Shown one piece after another: positions 1-11,731 of a stretch of DNA of 64,000 bases. A model generated the notes under the pieces. It worked only from the letters and a program-made list of their open reading frames with translations. It did not search any database and was not told where the DNA came from. Each line of letters starts with the position of its first letter. The stretch's first letter is position 1. This DNA comes from Lineus longissimus. Taxonomy: Eukaryota > Nemertea > Pilidiophora > Heteronemertea > Lineidae. The position numbers were made by a program, and so were the translations under genes. The stretch covers positions 1 through 64,000 of the forward strand of contig NC_088321.1 in the NCBI RefSeq assembly GCF_910592395.1. The letters run 5' to 3'.

Positions 1-964
1 AACCCTAACCCTAACCCTAACCCTAACCCTAACCCTAACCCTAACCCTAACCCTAACCCTAACCCTAACCCTAACCCTAACCCTAACCCTAACCCTAACC
101 CTAACCCTAACCCTAACCCTAACCCTAACCCTAACCCTAACCCTAACCCTAACCCTAACCCTAACCCTAACCCTAACCCTAACCCTAACCCTAACCCTAA
201 CCCTAACCCTAACCCTAACCCTAACCCTAACCCTAACCCTAACCCTAACCCTAACCCTAACCCTAACCCTAACCCTAACCCTAACCCTAACCCTAACCCT
301 AACCCTAACCCTAACCCTAACCCTAACCCTAACCCTAACCCTAACCCTAACCCTAACCCTAACCCTAACCCTAACCCTAACCCTAACCCTAACCCTAACC
401 CTAACCCTAACCCTAACCCTAACCCTAACCCTAACCCTAACCCTAACCCTAACCCTAACCCTAACCCCTAACCCTAACCCTAACCCTAACCCTAACCCTA
501 ACCCTAACCCTAACCCTAACCCTAACCCTAACCCTAACCCTAACCCTAACCCTAACCCTAACCCTAACCCTAACCCTAACCCTAACCCTAACCCTAACCC
601 TAACCCTAACCCTAACCCTAACCCTAACCCTAACCCTAACCCTAACCCTAACCCTAACCCTAACCCTAACCCTAACCCTAACCCTAACCCTAACCCTAAC
701 CCTAACCCTAACCCTAACCCTAACCCTAACCCTAACCCTAACCCTAACCCTAACCCTAACCCTAACCCTAACCCTAACCCTAACCCTAACCCTAACCCTA
801 ACCCTAACCCTAACCCTAACCCTAACCCTAACCCTAACCCTAACCCTAACCCTAACCCTAACCCTAACCCTAACCCTAACCCTAACCCTAACCCTAACCC
901 TAACCCTAACCCTAACCCTAACCCTAACCCTAACCCTAACCCTAACCCTAACCCTAACCCTAAC
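1..964. repeat. Telomere, (CCCTAA)n
   Basis: About 160 head-to-tail copies of CCCTAA with one visible irregularity near 465-470, where a unit has an extra C. The C-rich strand reads 5' to 3' inward from base 1, which is the orientation expected for the left end of a chromosome ending in TTAGGG repeats. The near-perfect homogeneity marks it as terminal telomere rather than an old internal array. Confidence 0.97.
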
Positions 965-2175
965 CCCAGGGCAACTAACCCCAGGGCAACTAACCCCAGG
1001 GCAACTAACCCCAGGGCAACTAACCCCAGGGCAACTAACCCCAGGGCAACTAACCCCAGGGCAACTAACCCCAGGGCAACTAACCCCAGGGCAACTAACC
1101 CCAGGGCAACTAACCCCAGGGCAACTAACCCCAGGGCAACTAACCCCAGGGCAACTAACCCCAGGGCAACTAACCCCAGGGCAACTAACCCCAGGGCAAC
1201 TAACCCCAGGGCAACTAACCCCAGGGCAACTAACCCCAGGGCAACTAACCCCAGGGCAACTAACCCCAGGGCAACTAACCCCAGGGCAACTAACCCCAGG
1301 GCAACTAACCCCAGGGCAACTAACCCCAGGGCAACTAACCCCAGGGCAACTAACCCCAGGGCAACTAACCCCAGGGCAACTAACCCCAGGGCAACTAACC
1401 CCAGGGCAACTAACCCCAGGGCAACTAACCCCAGGGCAACTAACCCCAGGGCAACTAACCCCAGGGCAACTAACCCCAGGGCAACTAACCCCAGGGCAAC
1501 TAACCCCAGGGCAACTAACCCCAGGGCAACTAACCCCAGGGCAACTAACCCCAGGGCAACTAACCCCAGGGCAACTAACCCCAGGGCAACTAACCCCAGG
1601 GCAACTAACCCCAGGGCAACTAACCCCAGGGCAACTAACCCCAGGGCAACTAACCCCAGGGCAACTAACCCCAGGGCAACTAACCCCAGGGCAACTAACC
1701 CCAGGGCAACTAACCCCAGGGCAACTAACCCCAGGGCAACTAACCCCAGGGCAACTAACCCCAGGGCAACTAACCCCAGGGCAACTAACCCCAGGGCAAC
1801 TAACCCCAGGGCAACTAACCCCAGGGCAACTAACCCCAGGGCAACTAACCCCAGGGCAACTAACCCCAGGGCAACTAACCCCAGGGCAACTAACCCCAGG
1901 GCAACTAACCCCAGGGCAACTAACCCCAGGGCAACTAACCCCAGGGCAACTAACCCCAGGGCAACTAACCCCAGGGCAACTAACCCCAGGGCAACTAACC
2001 CCAGGGCAACTAACCCCAGGGCAACTAACCCCAGGGCAACTAACCCCAGGGCAACTAACCCCAGGGCAACTAACCCCAGGGCAACTAACCCCAGGGCAAC
2101 TAACCCCAGGGCAACTAACCCCAGGGCAACTAACCCCAGGGCAACTAACCCCAGGGCAACTAACCCCAGGGCAAC
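961..2175. repeat. Subtelomeric 15-bp satellite, variant A
   Basis: 81 perfect copies of TAACCCCAGGGCAAC. The unit keeps a TAACCC-like core and adds AGGGCAAC, so it looks derived from the telomere repeat. It joins the telomere directly with no spacer. Confidence 0.95.
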
Positions 2176-4200
2176 TAACCCTAGGGCAACTAACCCTAGG
2201 GCAACTAACCCTAGGGCAACTAACCCTAGGGCAACTAACCCTAGGGCAACTAACCCTAGGGCAACTAACCCTAGGGCAACTAACCCTAGGGCAACTAACC
2301 CTAGGGCAACTAACCCTAGGGCAACTAACCCTAGGGCAACTAACCCTAGGGCAACTAACCCTAGGGCAACTACCCCTAGGGCAACTAACCCTAGGGCAAC
2401 TAACCCTAGGGCAACTAACCCTAGGGCAACTAACCCTAGGGCAACTAACCCTAGGGCAACTAACCCTAGGGCAACTAACCCTAGGGCAACTAACCCTAGG
2501 GCAACTAACCCTAGGGCAACTAACCCTAGGGCAACTAACCCTAGGGCAACTAACCCTAGGGCAACTAACCCTAGGGCAACTAACCCTAGGGCAACTAACC
2601 CTAGGGCAACTAACCCTAGGGCAACTAACCCTAGGGCAACTAACCCTAGGGCAACTAACCCTAGGGCAACTAACCCTAGGGCAACTAACCCTAGGGCAAC
2701 TAACCCTAGGGCAACTAACCCTAGGGCAACTAACCCTAGGGCAACTAACCCTAGGGCAACTAACCCTAGGGCAACTAACCCTAGGGCAACTAACCCTAGG
2801 GCAACTAACCCTAGGGCAACTAACCCTAGGGCAACTAACCCTAGGGCAACTAACCCTAGGGCAACTAACCCTAGGGCAACTAACCCTAGGGCAACTAACC
2901 CTAGGGCAACTAACCCTAGGGCAACTAACCCTAGGGCAACTAACCCTAGGGCAACTAACCCTAGGGCAACTAACCCTAGGGCAACTAACCCTAGGGCAAC
3001 TAACCCTAGGGCAACTAACCCTAGGGCAACTAACCCTAGGGCAACTAACCCTAGGGCAACTAACCCTAGGGCAACTAACCCTAGGGCAACTAACCCTAGG
3101 GCAACTAACCCTAGGGCAACTAACCCTAGGGCAACTAACCCTAGGGCAACTAACCCTAGGGCAACTAACCCTAGGGCAACTAACCCTAGGGCAACTAACC
3201 CTAGGGCAACTAACCCTAGGGCAACTAACCCTAGGGCAACTAACCCTAGGGCAACTAACCCTAGGGCAACTAACCCTAGGGCAACTAACCCTAGGGCAAC
3301 TAACCCTAGGGCAACTAACCCTAGGGCAACTAACCCTAGGGCAACTAACCCTAGGGCAACTAACCCTAGGGCAACTAACCCTAGGGCAACTAACCCTAGG
3401 GCAACTAACCCTAGGGCAACTAACCCTAGGGCAACTAACCCTAGGGCAACTAACCCTAGGGCAACTAACCCTAGGGCAACTAACCCTAGGGCAACTAACC
3501 CTAGGGCAACTAACCCTAGGGCAACTAACCCTAGGGCAACTAACCCTAGGGCAACTAACCCTAGGGCAACTAACCCTAGGGCAACTAACCCTAGGGCAAC
3601 TAACCCTAGGGCAACTAACCCTAGGGCAACTAACCCTAGGGCAACTAACCCTAGGGCAACTAACCCTAGGGCAACTAACCCTAGGGCAACTAACCCTAGG
3701 GCAACTAACCCTAGGGCAACTAACCCTAGGGCAACTAACCCTAGGGCAACTAACCCTAGGGCAACTAACCCTAGGGCAACTAACCCTAGGGCAACTAACC
3801 CTAGGGCAACTAACCCTAGGGCAACTAACCCTAGGGCAACTAACCCTAGGGCAACTAACCCTAGGGCAACTAACCCTAGGGCAACTAACCCTAGGGCAAC
3901 TAACCCTAGGGCAACTAACCCTAGGGCAACTAACCCTAGGGCAACTAACCCTAGGGCAACTAACCCTAGGGCAACTAACCCTAGGGCAACTAACCCTAGG
4001 GCAACTAACCCTAGGGCAACTAACCCTAGGGCAACTAACCCTAGGGCAACTAACCCTAGGGCAACTAACCCTAGGGCAACTAACCCTAGGGCAACTAACC
4101 CTAGGGCAACTAACCCTAGGGCAACTAACCCTAGGGCAACTAACCCTAGGGCAACTAACCCTAGGGCAACTAACCCTAGGGCAACTAACCCTAGGGCAAC
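2176..4200. repeat. Subtelomeric 15-bp satellite, variant B
   Basis: 135 copies of TAACCCTAGGGCAAC, identical to variant A except for C to T at unit position 7, which creates the palindrome CCTAGG. The change happens at one boundary (2175/2176) and is complete from there on. One off-type unit is seen at 2371 (TACCCC...). Confidence 0.95.
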
Positions 4201-4735
4201 TGTTAGTGGCTTGGGGTTAGTCACCTTAATGTTAGTGGCTTGGGGTTAGTCACCTTAGGGTTAGTGGCCTTAGTGTAAGTGGCCTTAGGGTGAGTGGACT
4301 TAGGGCCAGTGGCTTTAGGGTTAGTGGCCTTAGGGTAAGTTGCCTGAGGGTTAGTGGCCTTTGGGTTACTCGCCTTAGGGTTAGTTGCCTTATTAGAGTT
4401 AGTTTCCTTAGGGTTAGTTGCCTTAGGGTTTAATAGTGGACTGAGGGTTAATGGCCTTAGGGTTAGTGGCGTTAGGGTAAGTGCCTTTAGGGTTAGTGGC
4501 CTTAGGGTTAGTGGCCTTAGGGTTAGTAGCCTTAGTGTTAGTGGCTTTAGGGTTAGTGGCTTCAGGGTTAGTGGCTTCAGGGTTAGTGGCTTCAGGGTTA
4601 GTGGCTTTAGGGTTAGTAGCTTCAGGTTTGGTAGCTTTCGGGTTAGTAGCTTTAGGGTTAGTAGCTTTAGGGTTAGTAGCTTTCGGGTTAGTAGCTTTAG
4701 GGTTAGTAGCTTTAGGGTTAGTCGATGTGATGTCC
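4201..4735. repeat. Degenerate 15-bp telomere-like satellite, inverted
   Basis: About 35 diverged copies of a unit close to TTAGGGTTAGTGGCC. The G-rich strand is now the plus strand, opposite to 1-4200. Units such as GTTGCCTTAGGGTTA resemble the reverse complement of the 15-bp unit outside, so the two arrays meet head to head at 4200/4201. Open frames through it are repeat artefacts. Confidence 0.85.
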
Positions 4736-6094
4736 TAAACTGGTTGTAACCATTGTCTCCCATCGTTCAGGTGGAGACATCAAGTCGTTGTGATGTCCTA
4801 GACTGGTTGTGACAGCTGTCTTCCATCGTTCAGGCAGAGACATCAAGTCGGTGTGATGTCCTAACCTGGTTGTGACCATTGTCTTCCATCGTTCAGGCAG
4901 AGACATCAAGTCGGTGTAATGTCCGAGACTGGTTGTGACCATTGTCTTCCATCGTTCAGGATGAGTCATCAAGTCAGTGTGATGTCCTCGACTGGTTGTG
5001 ACCATTGTCTTCCATCATTCAGGCGGAGACATCAAGTCGGTGTGATGTCCAAGACTGGTTGTGACCATTGTCTTCCATCGTTCAGGCGGAGACATCAAGT
5101 CAGGGTGATGTCCAAGACTGGTTGTGAACATTGTCTTCCATCGTTCAGGATGAGACATCAAGTCAGTGTGATGTCCTAGACTGGTTGTGACCATTGTCTT
5201 CCATCGTTCAGGCGGAGACATCAAGTCAGGGTGATGTCCAAGACTGGTTGTGAACATTGTCTTCCATCGTTCAGGCGGAGGCATCAAGTCAGTGTGATGT
5301 CTTAGACTGGTTGTGACCATTGTCTTCCATCGTTCAGGCGGAGGCATCAAGTCGGTGTGATGTCCTAGACTGGTTGTGACCATTGTCTTCCATCGTTCAG
5401 ACGGAGACATCAAGTCAGTGCGATGTCCTAGACTGGTTGATACCATTTTCTTCCATCGTTCAGGTGGAGGCATCAAGTCGGTGTGATGTCTTAGACTGGT
5501 TGTGACCATTGTCTTCCATCGTTCAGACGGAGACATCAAGTCAGTGTGATGTCCTAGACTGGTTGATACCATTTTCTTCCATCGTTCAGGTGGAGGCATC
5601 AAGTCGGTGTGATGTCTTAGACTGGTTGTGACCATTGTCTTCCATCGTTCAGGTGGAGGCATCAAGTCGGTGTGATGTCCTAGACTGGTTGTGACCATTG
5701 TCTTCCATTGTTTAGGTGGAGACATCAAGTCAGTGTGATGTCTTAGACTGGTTGTGACCATTGTCTTCCATTGTTTAGGTGGAGGCATCAAGTCAGTGTG
5801 ATGTCCTAGACTGGTTGTGACCATTGTCTTCCATTGTTTAGGTGGAGACATCAAGTCGGTGTGATGTCTTAGACTGGTTGTGACCATTGTCTTCCATCGA
5901 TCAGGTGGAGGCATCAAGTCGGTGTGATGTCCTAGACTGGTTGATACCATTTTCTTCCATCGTTCAGGTGGAGGCATCAAGTCGGTGTGATGTCTTAGAC
6001 TGGTTGTGACCATTGTCTTCCATCGTTCAGACGGAGACATCAAGTCAGTGTGATGTCCTAGACTGGTTGTGACCATTGTCTTCCATCGTTCAGG
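4735..6094. repeat. 63-bp satellite
   Basis: About 21 copies with period 63, each containing GACTGGTTGTGACCATTG and ATCGTTCAGG. Copies differ by scattered substitutions. Because 63 is a multiple of 3, a 353-codon frame stays open on the minus strand; it has a 21-residue period, no recognisable domain and is not called as a gene. Confidence 0.93.
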
Positions 6095-6155
6095 GTGGCC
6101 TTAGGGTTAGTAGCCTTAGGGTTAGTGGCTTTAGGGTTAGTCGGGGTTAGGGTTA
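6094..6155. repeat. Interstitial telomere-like block, G-rich strand plus
   Basis: Several TTAGGG-related units (CCTTAGGGTTAGTAGCC, then GGGGTTAGGGTTAGG) sit between the 63-bp satellite and the next array. Same orientation as 4201-4735, suggesting the 63-bp array expanded inside one degenerate telomeric block. Confidence 0.8.
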
Positions 6156-9100
6156 GGTGTACTTGGTGAGGAGCTAGCTATTGAAGGTGTCTCAAAGACA
6201 GTAGGTTGCTCTCTCCAAAGGGTGAGATGTACTGGGTGAGGAGCTAAGGTGTCTCAAAGAAAGTTGCTCTCTCCAAAGGGTGAGGTGTACTTGGTGAGGA
6301 GCTAAGGTGTCTCAAAGATAGTAAGTTGTTTTCTCCAAAGGGTGAGATGTACTGGATGAGGAGCTAGCTATTGAAAGTGTCTCAAAGATAGTAAATTGCT
6401 CTCTCCAAAGGGTGAGATGTACTTGGTGAGGAGCTAAGGTGTCTCAAAGATAGTAAGTTGCTCTCTCCAAAGGGTGAGGTGTACTTGGTGAGGAGCTAGC
6501 TATTGAAGGTGTCTTATAATGATAATAATACGAGTCTTATATAGCGCAGTATCCAACCATTAACTGGCCGCTCAAAGCGCTTGATAGGCCTCTTTAAAAA
6601 GCAAATGTTTGAGTTGTCCCTTGAAAGATAACAGAGAGCTGCAGTTCCTAACAGTTGAAGGAAGTTTGTTCCACAGCTGAGGGGCTCCAATTGAAAATGC
6701 TCTACCACCGACTGACATGACATTGGTCTTTGGGATAGACAGAAGAACGGCCGATGAAGTCTTAAAGACAGTAAGTTGTTCTCTCCGAAGGGTGAGGTGT
6801 ACTTGGTGAGGAGCTAGCTATTGAAGGTGTCTTAACGACAGTAAGTTGCTCTCTCCAAAGGGTGAGATGTACTGGGTGAGGAGCTAGCTATTGAAGGTGT
6901 CTCAAAGACAGTAGGTTGCTCTCTCCAAAGGGTGAGATGTACTGGGTGAGGAGCTTAGGTGTCTCAAAGATAGTAAGTTGCTCTCTCCAAAGGGTGAGAT
7001 GTACTGGATGAGGAGCTAGCTATTGAAGGTGTCTCAAAGACAGTAGGTTGCTCTCTCCAAAGGGTGAGATGTACTGGGTGAGGAGCTAGCTATTGAAGGT
7101 GTCTCAAAGACAGTAGGTTGCTCTCTCCAAAGGGTGAGATGTACTGGGTGAGGAGCTAAGGTGTCTCAAAGATAGTAAGTTGCTCTCTCCAAAGGGTGAG
7201 ATGTACTGGATGAGGAGCTAGCTATTGAAGGTGTCTCAAAGACAGTAGGTTGTTCTCTCCAAAGGGTGAGATGTACTGGGTGAGGAGCTAAGGTGTCTCA
7301 AAGATAGTAAGTTGCTCTCTCCAAAGGGTGAGGTGTACTTGGTGAGGAGCTAGCTATTGAAGGTGTCTCAAAGACAATAGGTTGCTCTCTCCAAAGGGTG
7401 AGATGTACTGGGTGAGGAGCTAAGGTGTCTCAAAGATAGTAAGTTGCTCTCTCCAAAGGGTGAGGTGTACTTGGTGAGGAGCTAGCTATTGAAGGTGTCT
7501 CAAAGACAGTAGGTTGCTCTCTCCAAAGGGTGAGATGTACTGGGTGAGGAGCTAGCTATTGAAGGTGTCTCAAAGACAGTAGGTTGCTCTCTCCAAAGGG
7601 TGAGATGTACTGGGTGAGGAGCTAGCTATTGAAGGTGTCTCAAAGACAGTAGGTTGGTCTCTCCAAAGGGTGAGATGTACTTGGTGAGGAGCTAGCTATT
7701 GAAGGTGTCTCAAAGACAGTAGGTTGGTCTCTCCAAAGGGTGAGATGTACTGGGTGAGGAACTAAGGTGTCTCAAAGATAGTAAGTTGCTCTCTCCAAAG
7801 GGTGAGGTGTACTTGGTGAGGAGCTAGCTATTGAAGGTGTCTCAAAGACAGTAGGTTGCTCTTTCCAAAGGGTGAGATGTACTGGGTGAGGAGCTAGCTA
7901 TTGAAGGTGTCTCAAAGACAGTAGGTTGCTCTCTCCAAAGGGTGAGATGTACTTGGTGAGGAGCTAGCTATTGAAGGTGTCTCAAAGACAGTAGGTTGCT
8001 CTCTCCAAAGGGTGAGATGTACTGGGTGAGGAGCTAAGGTGTCTCAAAGATAGTAAGTTGCTCTCTCCAAAGGGTGAGGTGTACTTGGTGAGGAGCTAGC
8101 TATTGAAGGTGTCTCAAAGAGAGTAGGTTGCTCTTTCCAAAGGGTGAGATGTACTGGGTGAGAAGCTAAGGTGTCTCAAAGATAGTAAGTTGCTCTCTCC
8201 AAAGGGTGAGGTGTACTTGGTGAGGAGCTAGCTATTGAAGGTGTCTCAAAGACAGTAGGATGCTCTCTCCAAAGGGTGAGATGTACTGGGTGGGGAGCTA
8301 AGGTGTCTCAAAGATAGCAAGTTGCTCTCTCCAAAGGGTGAGATGTACTGGATGAGGAGCTAGCTATTGAAGGTGTCTCAAAGACAGTAGGTTGCTCTCT
8401 CCAAAGGGTGAGATGTACTGGGTGAGGAGCTAAGGTGTTTCAAAGATAGTAAGTTGCTCTCTCCAAAGGGTGAGGTGTACTTGGTGAGGAGCTAGCTATT
8501 GAAGGTGTCTCAAAGACAGTAGGTTGCTCTCTCCAAGGGTGAGATGTACTGGGTGAGGAGCTAGCTATTGAAGGTGTTTCAAAGACAGTAGGTTGCTCTC
8601 TCCAAAGGGTGAGATGTACTGGGTGAGGAGCTATCTATTGAAGGTGTCTCAAAGACAGTAGGTTGCTCTCTCCAAAGGGTGAGATGTACTGGGTGAGGAG
8701 CTAGCTATTGAAGGTGTCTCAAAGACAGTAGGTTGCTCTCTCCAAAGGGTGAGATGTACTGGGTGAGGAGCTAGCTATTCAAGGTGTCTCAAAGACAGTA
8801 GGTTGCTCTCTCCAAAGGGTGAGATGTACTGGGTGAGGAGCTAAGGTGTCTCAAAGATAGTAAGTTGCTCTCTCCAAAGGGTGAGGTGTACTTGGTGAGG
8901 AGCAAGCTATTGAAGGTGTCTCAAAGACAGTAGGTTGCTCTCTCCAAAGGGTGAGATGTACTGGGTGAGGAACTAAGGTGTCTCAAAGATAGTAAGTTGC
9001 TCTCTCCAAAGGGTGAGGTGTACTTGGTGAGGAGCTAAGGTGTCTCAAAGATAGTAAGTTGCTCTCTCCAAAGGGTGAGATGTACTGGGTGAGGAGCTAA

Positions 9101-10190
9101 GGTGTCTCAAAGATAGTAAGTTGCTCTCTCCAAAGGGTGAGATGTACTGGATCAGGAGCTAGCTATTGAAGGTGTCTCAAAGATAGTAAGTTATTCTCTC
9201 CAAAGGGTGAGATGTACTGGATGAGAAGCTAGCTATTGAAGGTGTCTCAAAGATAGTAAGTTGTTTTCTCCAAAGGGTGAGATGTACTGGATGAAGAGCT
9301 AGCTATTGAAGGTGTCTCAAAGATAGTAAGTTGCTCTCTTCAAAGGGTGAGATGTCCTGGATGAGGAGCTAGCTATTCAAGGTGTCTCAAAGATAGTAAG
9401 TTGCTCTCTCCAAAGGGTGAGATGTACTGGATGAGGAGCTAGCTATTGAAGGTGTCTCAAAGATAGTAAGTTGTTTTCTCCAAAGGGTGAGATGTACTGG
9501 ATGAAGAGCTAGCTATTGAAGGTGTCTCAAAGATAGTAAGTTGCTCTCTTCAAAGGGTGAGATGTACTGGATGAGAAGCTAGCTATTGAAGGTGTCTCAA
9601 AGATAGTAAGTTGTTTTCTCCAAAGGGTGAGATGTACTGGATGAGGAGCTAGCTATTCAAGGTGTCTCAAAGACAATAGGTTGCTCTCTTCAAAGGGTGA
9701 GATATACTGGATGTGGAGCTAGCTATTCAAGGTGTCTCAAAGACAATAGGTTGCTCTCTTCAAAGGGTGAGATGTTCTGAAGAGGAGCTAGCTATTCAAG
9801 GTGTCTGAAAGACAATAGGTTGCTCTCTTCAAAGGGTGAGATGTACTGAAGAGGAGCTAGCTATTGAAGGTGTCTCAAAGACAGTAGGTTGTTCTCTTCA
9901 AAGGATGAGATGTACCGGATAAGGAGCTAGCTATTCAAGGTGTCTCAAAGACAGGAGGATGTTTTTTTCAAAGGCTGAGATGTACTGAAGAGAAGCTAGC
10001 TATTCAAGGTGTATCAAAGACAATAGGTTGTTCTCTTCAAAGGGTGAGATGTACTGGATCAGGAGCTAGCTATTCAAGGTGTCTCAAAGACAATAGGTTG
10101 TTCTCTTCAAAGGGTGAGATGTACTGGATCAGGAGCTAGCTATTCAAGGTGTTTCAAATACAGTAGGTTGTTGTCTTTAAAGGCTGAAAT
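6155..10190. repeat. 70/62-bp two-length satellite
   Basis: About 60 units containing GTGTCTCAAAGA and CTCTCTCCAAAGGGTGAG. Two unit lengths are interspersed: 70 bp with GCTAGCTATTGAAGG and 62 bp with GCTAAGG, differing by an 8-bp indel. Long units mostly carry CAGTAGG and short units TAGTAAG. The right part (from about 9660) is more diverged (CTCTCTTCAAAG). A LINE fragment interrupts it at about 6512-6745. Confidence 0.93.
6512..6745 (-). mobile_element. LINE 3' end (CR1/L2-like), inside satellite
   Basis: On the minus strand a frame reads GRAFSIGAPQLWNKLPSTVR followed by a Lys/Leu-rich stretch and a stop. This is the widespread C-terminal signature of CR1/L2-superfamily reverse transcriptases (RAFS-APxLWNxLP). 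After the stop comes a short 3' UTR containing GCGCTATATAAGACTCG and an A/T-rich tail of ATTATTATCATT type. The element is strongly 5'-truncated. A possible short target duplication GTCTTA flanks it (6510 and 6758 regions). Confidence 0.8.
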
Positions 10191-10774
10191 GTTCTTGATG
10201 TGGAGCTCCCTATTCAGGTTGCTTCAAAGGAAAACGACTATGTTCAAAGTGTATATTCAGGCTGAACAGGTACAACGGTGTAGAAGCAACTCGAGCTATA
10301 CCTCCCGCATGTTGACTCGATGCATCATATTCTTTTGTTATGCAGGGTATTTCAGTGCAAATTGGGTATGTCTTTCAATTGGCTATATGGGCGGCATTAA
10401 AATCTGCACTTGTCCACGTCCACCCAATACAACAAACAATTGAGCCATTGGAATGTTCTTCCCGTTAGTACAGCAAGGTCTGCTTTTGACATGTCAGCGC
10501 TATGCACACAACACGTGTTTAAGCTGCACCAGGTCAGAGTTTGAGCACAGCTTACACAGAGCAACGGGTATGTCAATTGTGACTGGGACTGGACATACAG
10601 GAATAAAATAAAACAAAAACAAAATGACGTGCAGGAAAAATGATATTGGTAGTGAGTGAAACAATACATGCTTTTAGATTGTAGAATATAATTTGTTAGA
10701 AAATAGCTATTGCACATGTTATATATCACAAACATCAATCCAATATGATGTCTGCGATGGTGCAGCTCACAAGT
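10190..10774. other. No gene recognised
   Basis: Transition from decayed satellite units into unique sequence. Open frames on both strands of about 110 codons (10114-10443 plus, 10397-10738 minus) show no domain. It would be the 3' flank of the BARD1-like terminal exon. Confidence 0.5.
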
Positions 10775-10936
10775 TCAGTCTGCGTTACCTTCTGGTGGAT
10801 CAAGCAGTTCAAACCCAGTGATGCATTCCATGAACCAAGTTGTCGGGGCTGTACACACACGGAAGTGACGCTGCATCCTAATCTTATCCTTTAGATCGTG
10901 AATGATGAAGTAACAACCATCAGCCAGATACGATCC
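10775..10936 (-). pseudogene. BARD1: BARD1-like terminal exon (second BRCT, C-terminal half)
   Basis: A CTAAATCAG acceptor opens a frame ending in TGA at 10775. The peptide contains the order YFIIHDLKDK, then RVCTAPTTWFMECITGFELL, about a dozen residues from the stop. This matches the end of BARD1, where the last BRCT helix carries an AP-SWF-C--SFELL motif just before the C terminus. BARD1 is the partner of BRCA1; its BRCT pair binds phosphopeptides and chromatin. Known from the family: BRCT domain fold. Seen: the motif and splice signal. Inferred: because the preceding exons do not connect, this is part of a broken gene copy. Confidence 0.65.
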
Positions 10937-10987
10937 CTGATTTAGCGTGATAAGGAACAGTTATGTCATTTGGGATAACATCAGTTC

Positions 10988-11066
10988 AGGATCCATTTTC
11001 CCAGGAGGACTGCGTTCAGGTACTTGAGAGTTCGCGCGCACATCCCTTCACTGTGCACATGACTCA
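10988..11066 (-). pseudogene. BARD1: BARD1-like exon (first BRCT, middle)
   Basis: A TATTCTTGCAG acceptor precedes a frame reading VSHVHSEGMCARTLKYLNAV then LLGKWILN and TGA. It matches the BARD1/BRCA1 BRCT1 core in which a TH-V motif is followed by T-KY---+--G-WIL. The entry phase agrees with the exon ending at 11479. No GT donor lies before the in-frame TGA, so BRCT1 cannot be completed and the chain stops where an FEWV motif is expected. Only about 50 bp separate it from the terminal exon, too little for the missing half of the tandem BRCT. I read this as a deletion-bearing pseudogene; a misassembly is the alternative. Confidence 0.65.
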
Positions 11067-11478
11067 CTGCAAGAATATGAAATCAAGGGTGAAATATTTT
11101 AACCATTACAGACACAAGCAGTAAGGCCTGCAGATCATTTCAAACTTGAAATCCCTGGTGTACATGTAGGAATCTTACAAAGTTGGTTTCAAGCTCAGTC
11201 AGTGATAACCCATGCCTACGCGCAATTCATTAACAATGCATCGATCTGCCAAAAGCTGAATGTAACAAGGTGTGCTCACTCAGGTCCAGTCAAGATTGTA
11301 GTGGGAATAGCGTGATATTTTTTAGTCCTGTTTGATGATGGGAACTGCTACTGTTGGATGGAAGGTGACTGGGCAGCCGACAGCATGGTGATAATGAACC
11401 TTGAAGGTTGATGGCTTCACAATCCTGTGGAAGATGAACTGTAATCACTTGCACTGTTTACGCTAGTCTACAGCATAC

Positions 11479-11611
11479 CTTCAGGTGGGAATTCAGTGAA
11501 TATCCTTCCATGAAGCATGCTGGCACACTTCTGGACCTTCATCTGCTCGAGGCACTTCAGGCCGGTACAGAGGAGGACAACCTGCTCTGGTCTGGTGAAG
11601 CTGGTGGGGGT
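11479..11611 (-). pseudogene. BARD1: BARD1-like exon (first BRCT, start)
   Basis: Acceptor GACTTTCAG, donor GTATGC, 133 bp, ends in phase 1. The peptide includes EQVVLLCTGLKCLEQ and CASMLHGRIFTEF, which follows the BRCT opening pattern of BARD1 (V-L---L---EQ--L---A-+----TEF). Joined to the next exon it reads TEFPPE-V-SHVHSEG, where BARD1 has TEF followed by a short loop and VTHV. Intact in itself. Confidence 0.68.
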
Positions 11612-11639
11612 CTGAAAGTCAGAGAACAACAGGTGAGAA

Positions 11640-11731
11640 TTCAGTGACTATCCTTCCATGAAGCATGCTGGCACACTTCTGGACCTTCATCTGCTCACGG
11701 CGCTTCAAGCCGGTACAGAAGAGGACAACCC
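11640..11731 (-). pseudogene. BARD1: Truncated second copy of the BARD1-like BRCT exon
   Basis: A second, diverged copy of the 11479-11611 exon (same CASMLHGRI core, but VVLFCTGLKRREQ). It is cut at its 5' side exactly where GGTTAGGGTTAGGGTT telomeric repeats begin (11727-11745) and lacks a donor at its 3' side, running into the intron end of the other copy. It looks like a tandem exon duplication of about 150 bp whose outer breakpoint carries telomere sequence. Confidence 0.7.

Noticed and set aside
5015-6076. 353-codon minus-strand frame
   Set aside because: 63-bp subtelomeric satellite; 21-residue period, no start context or splice signals.
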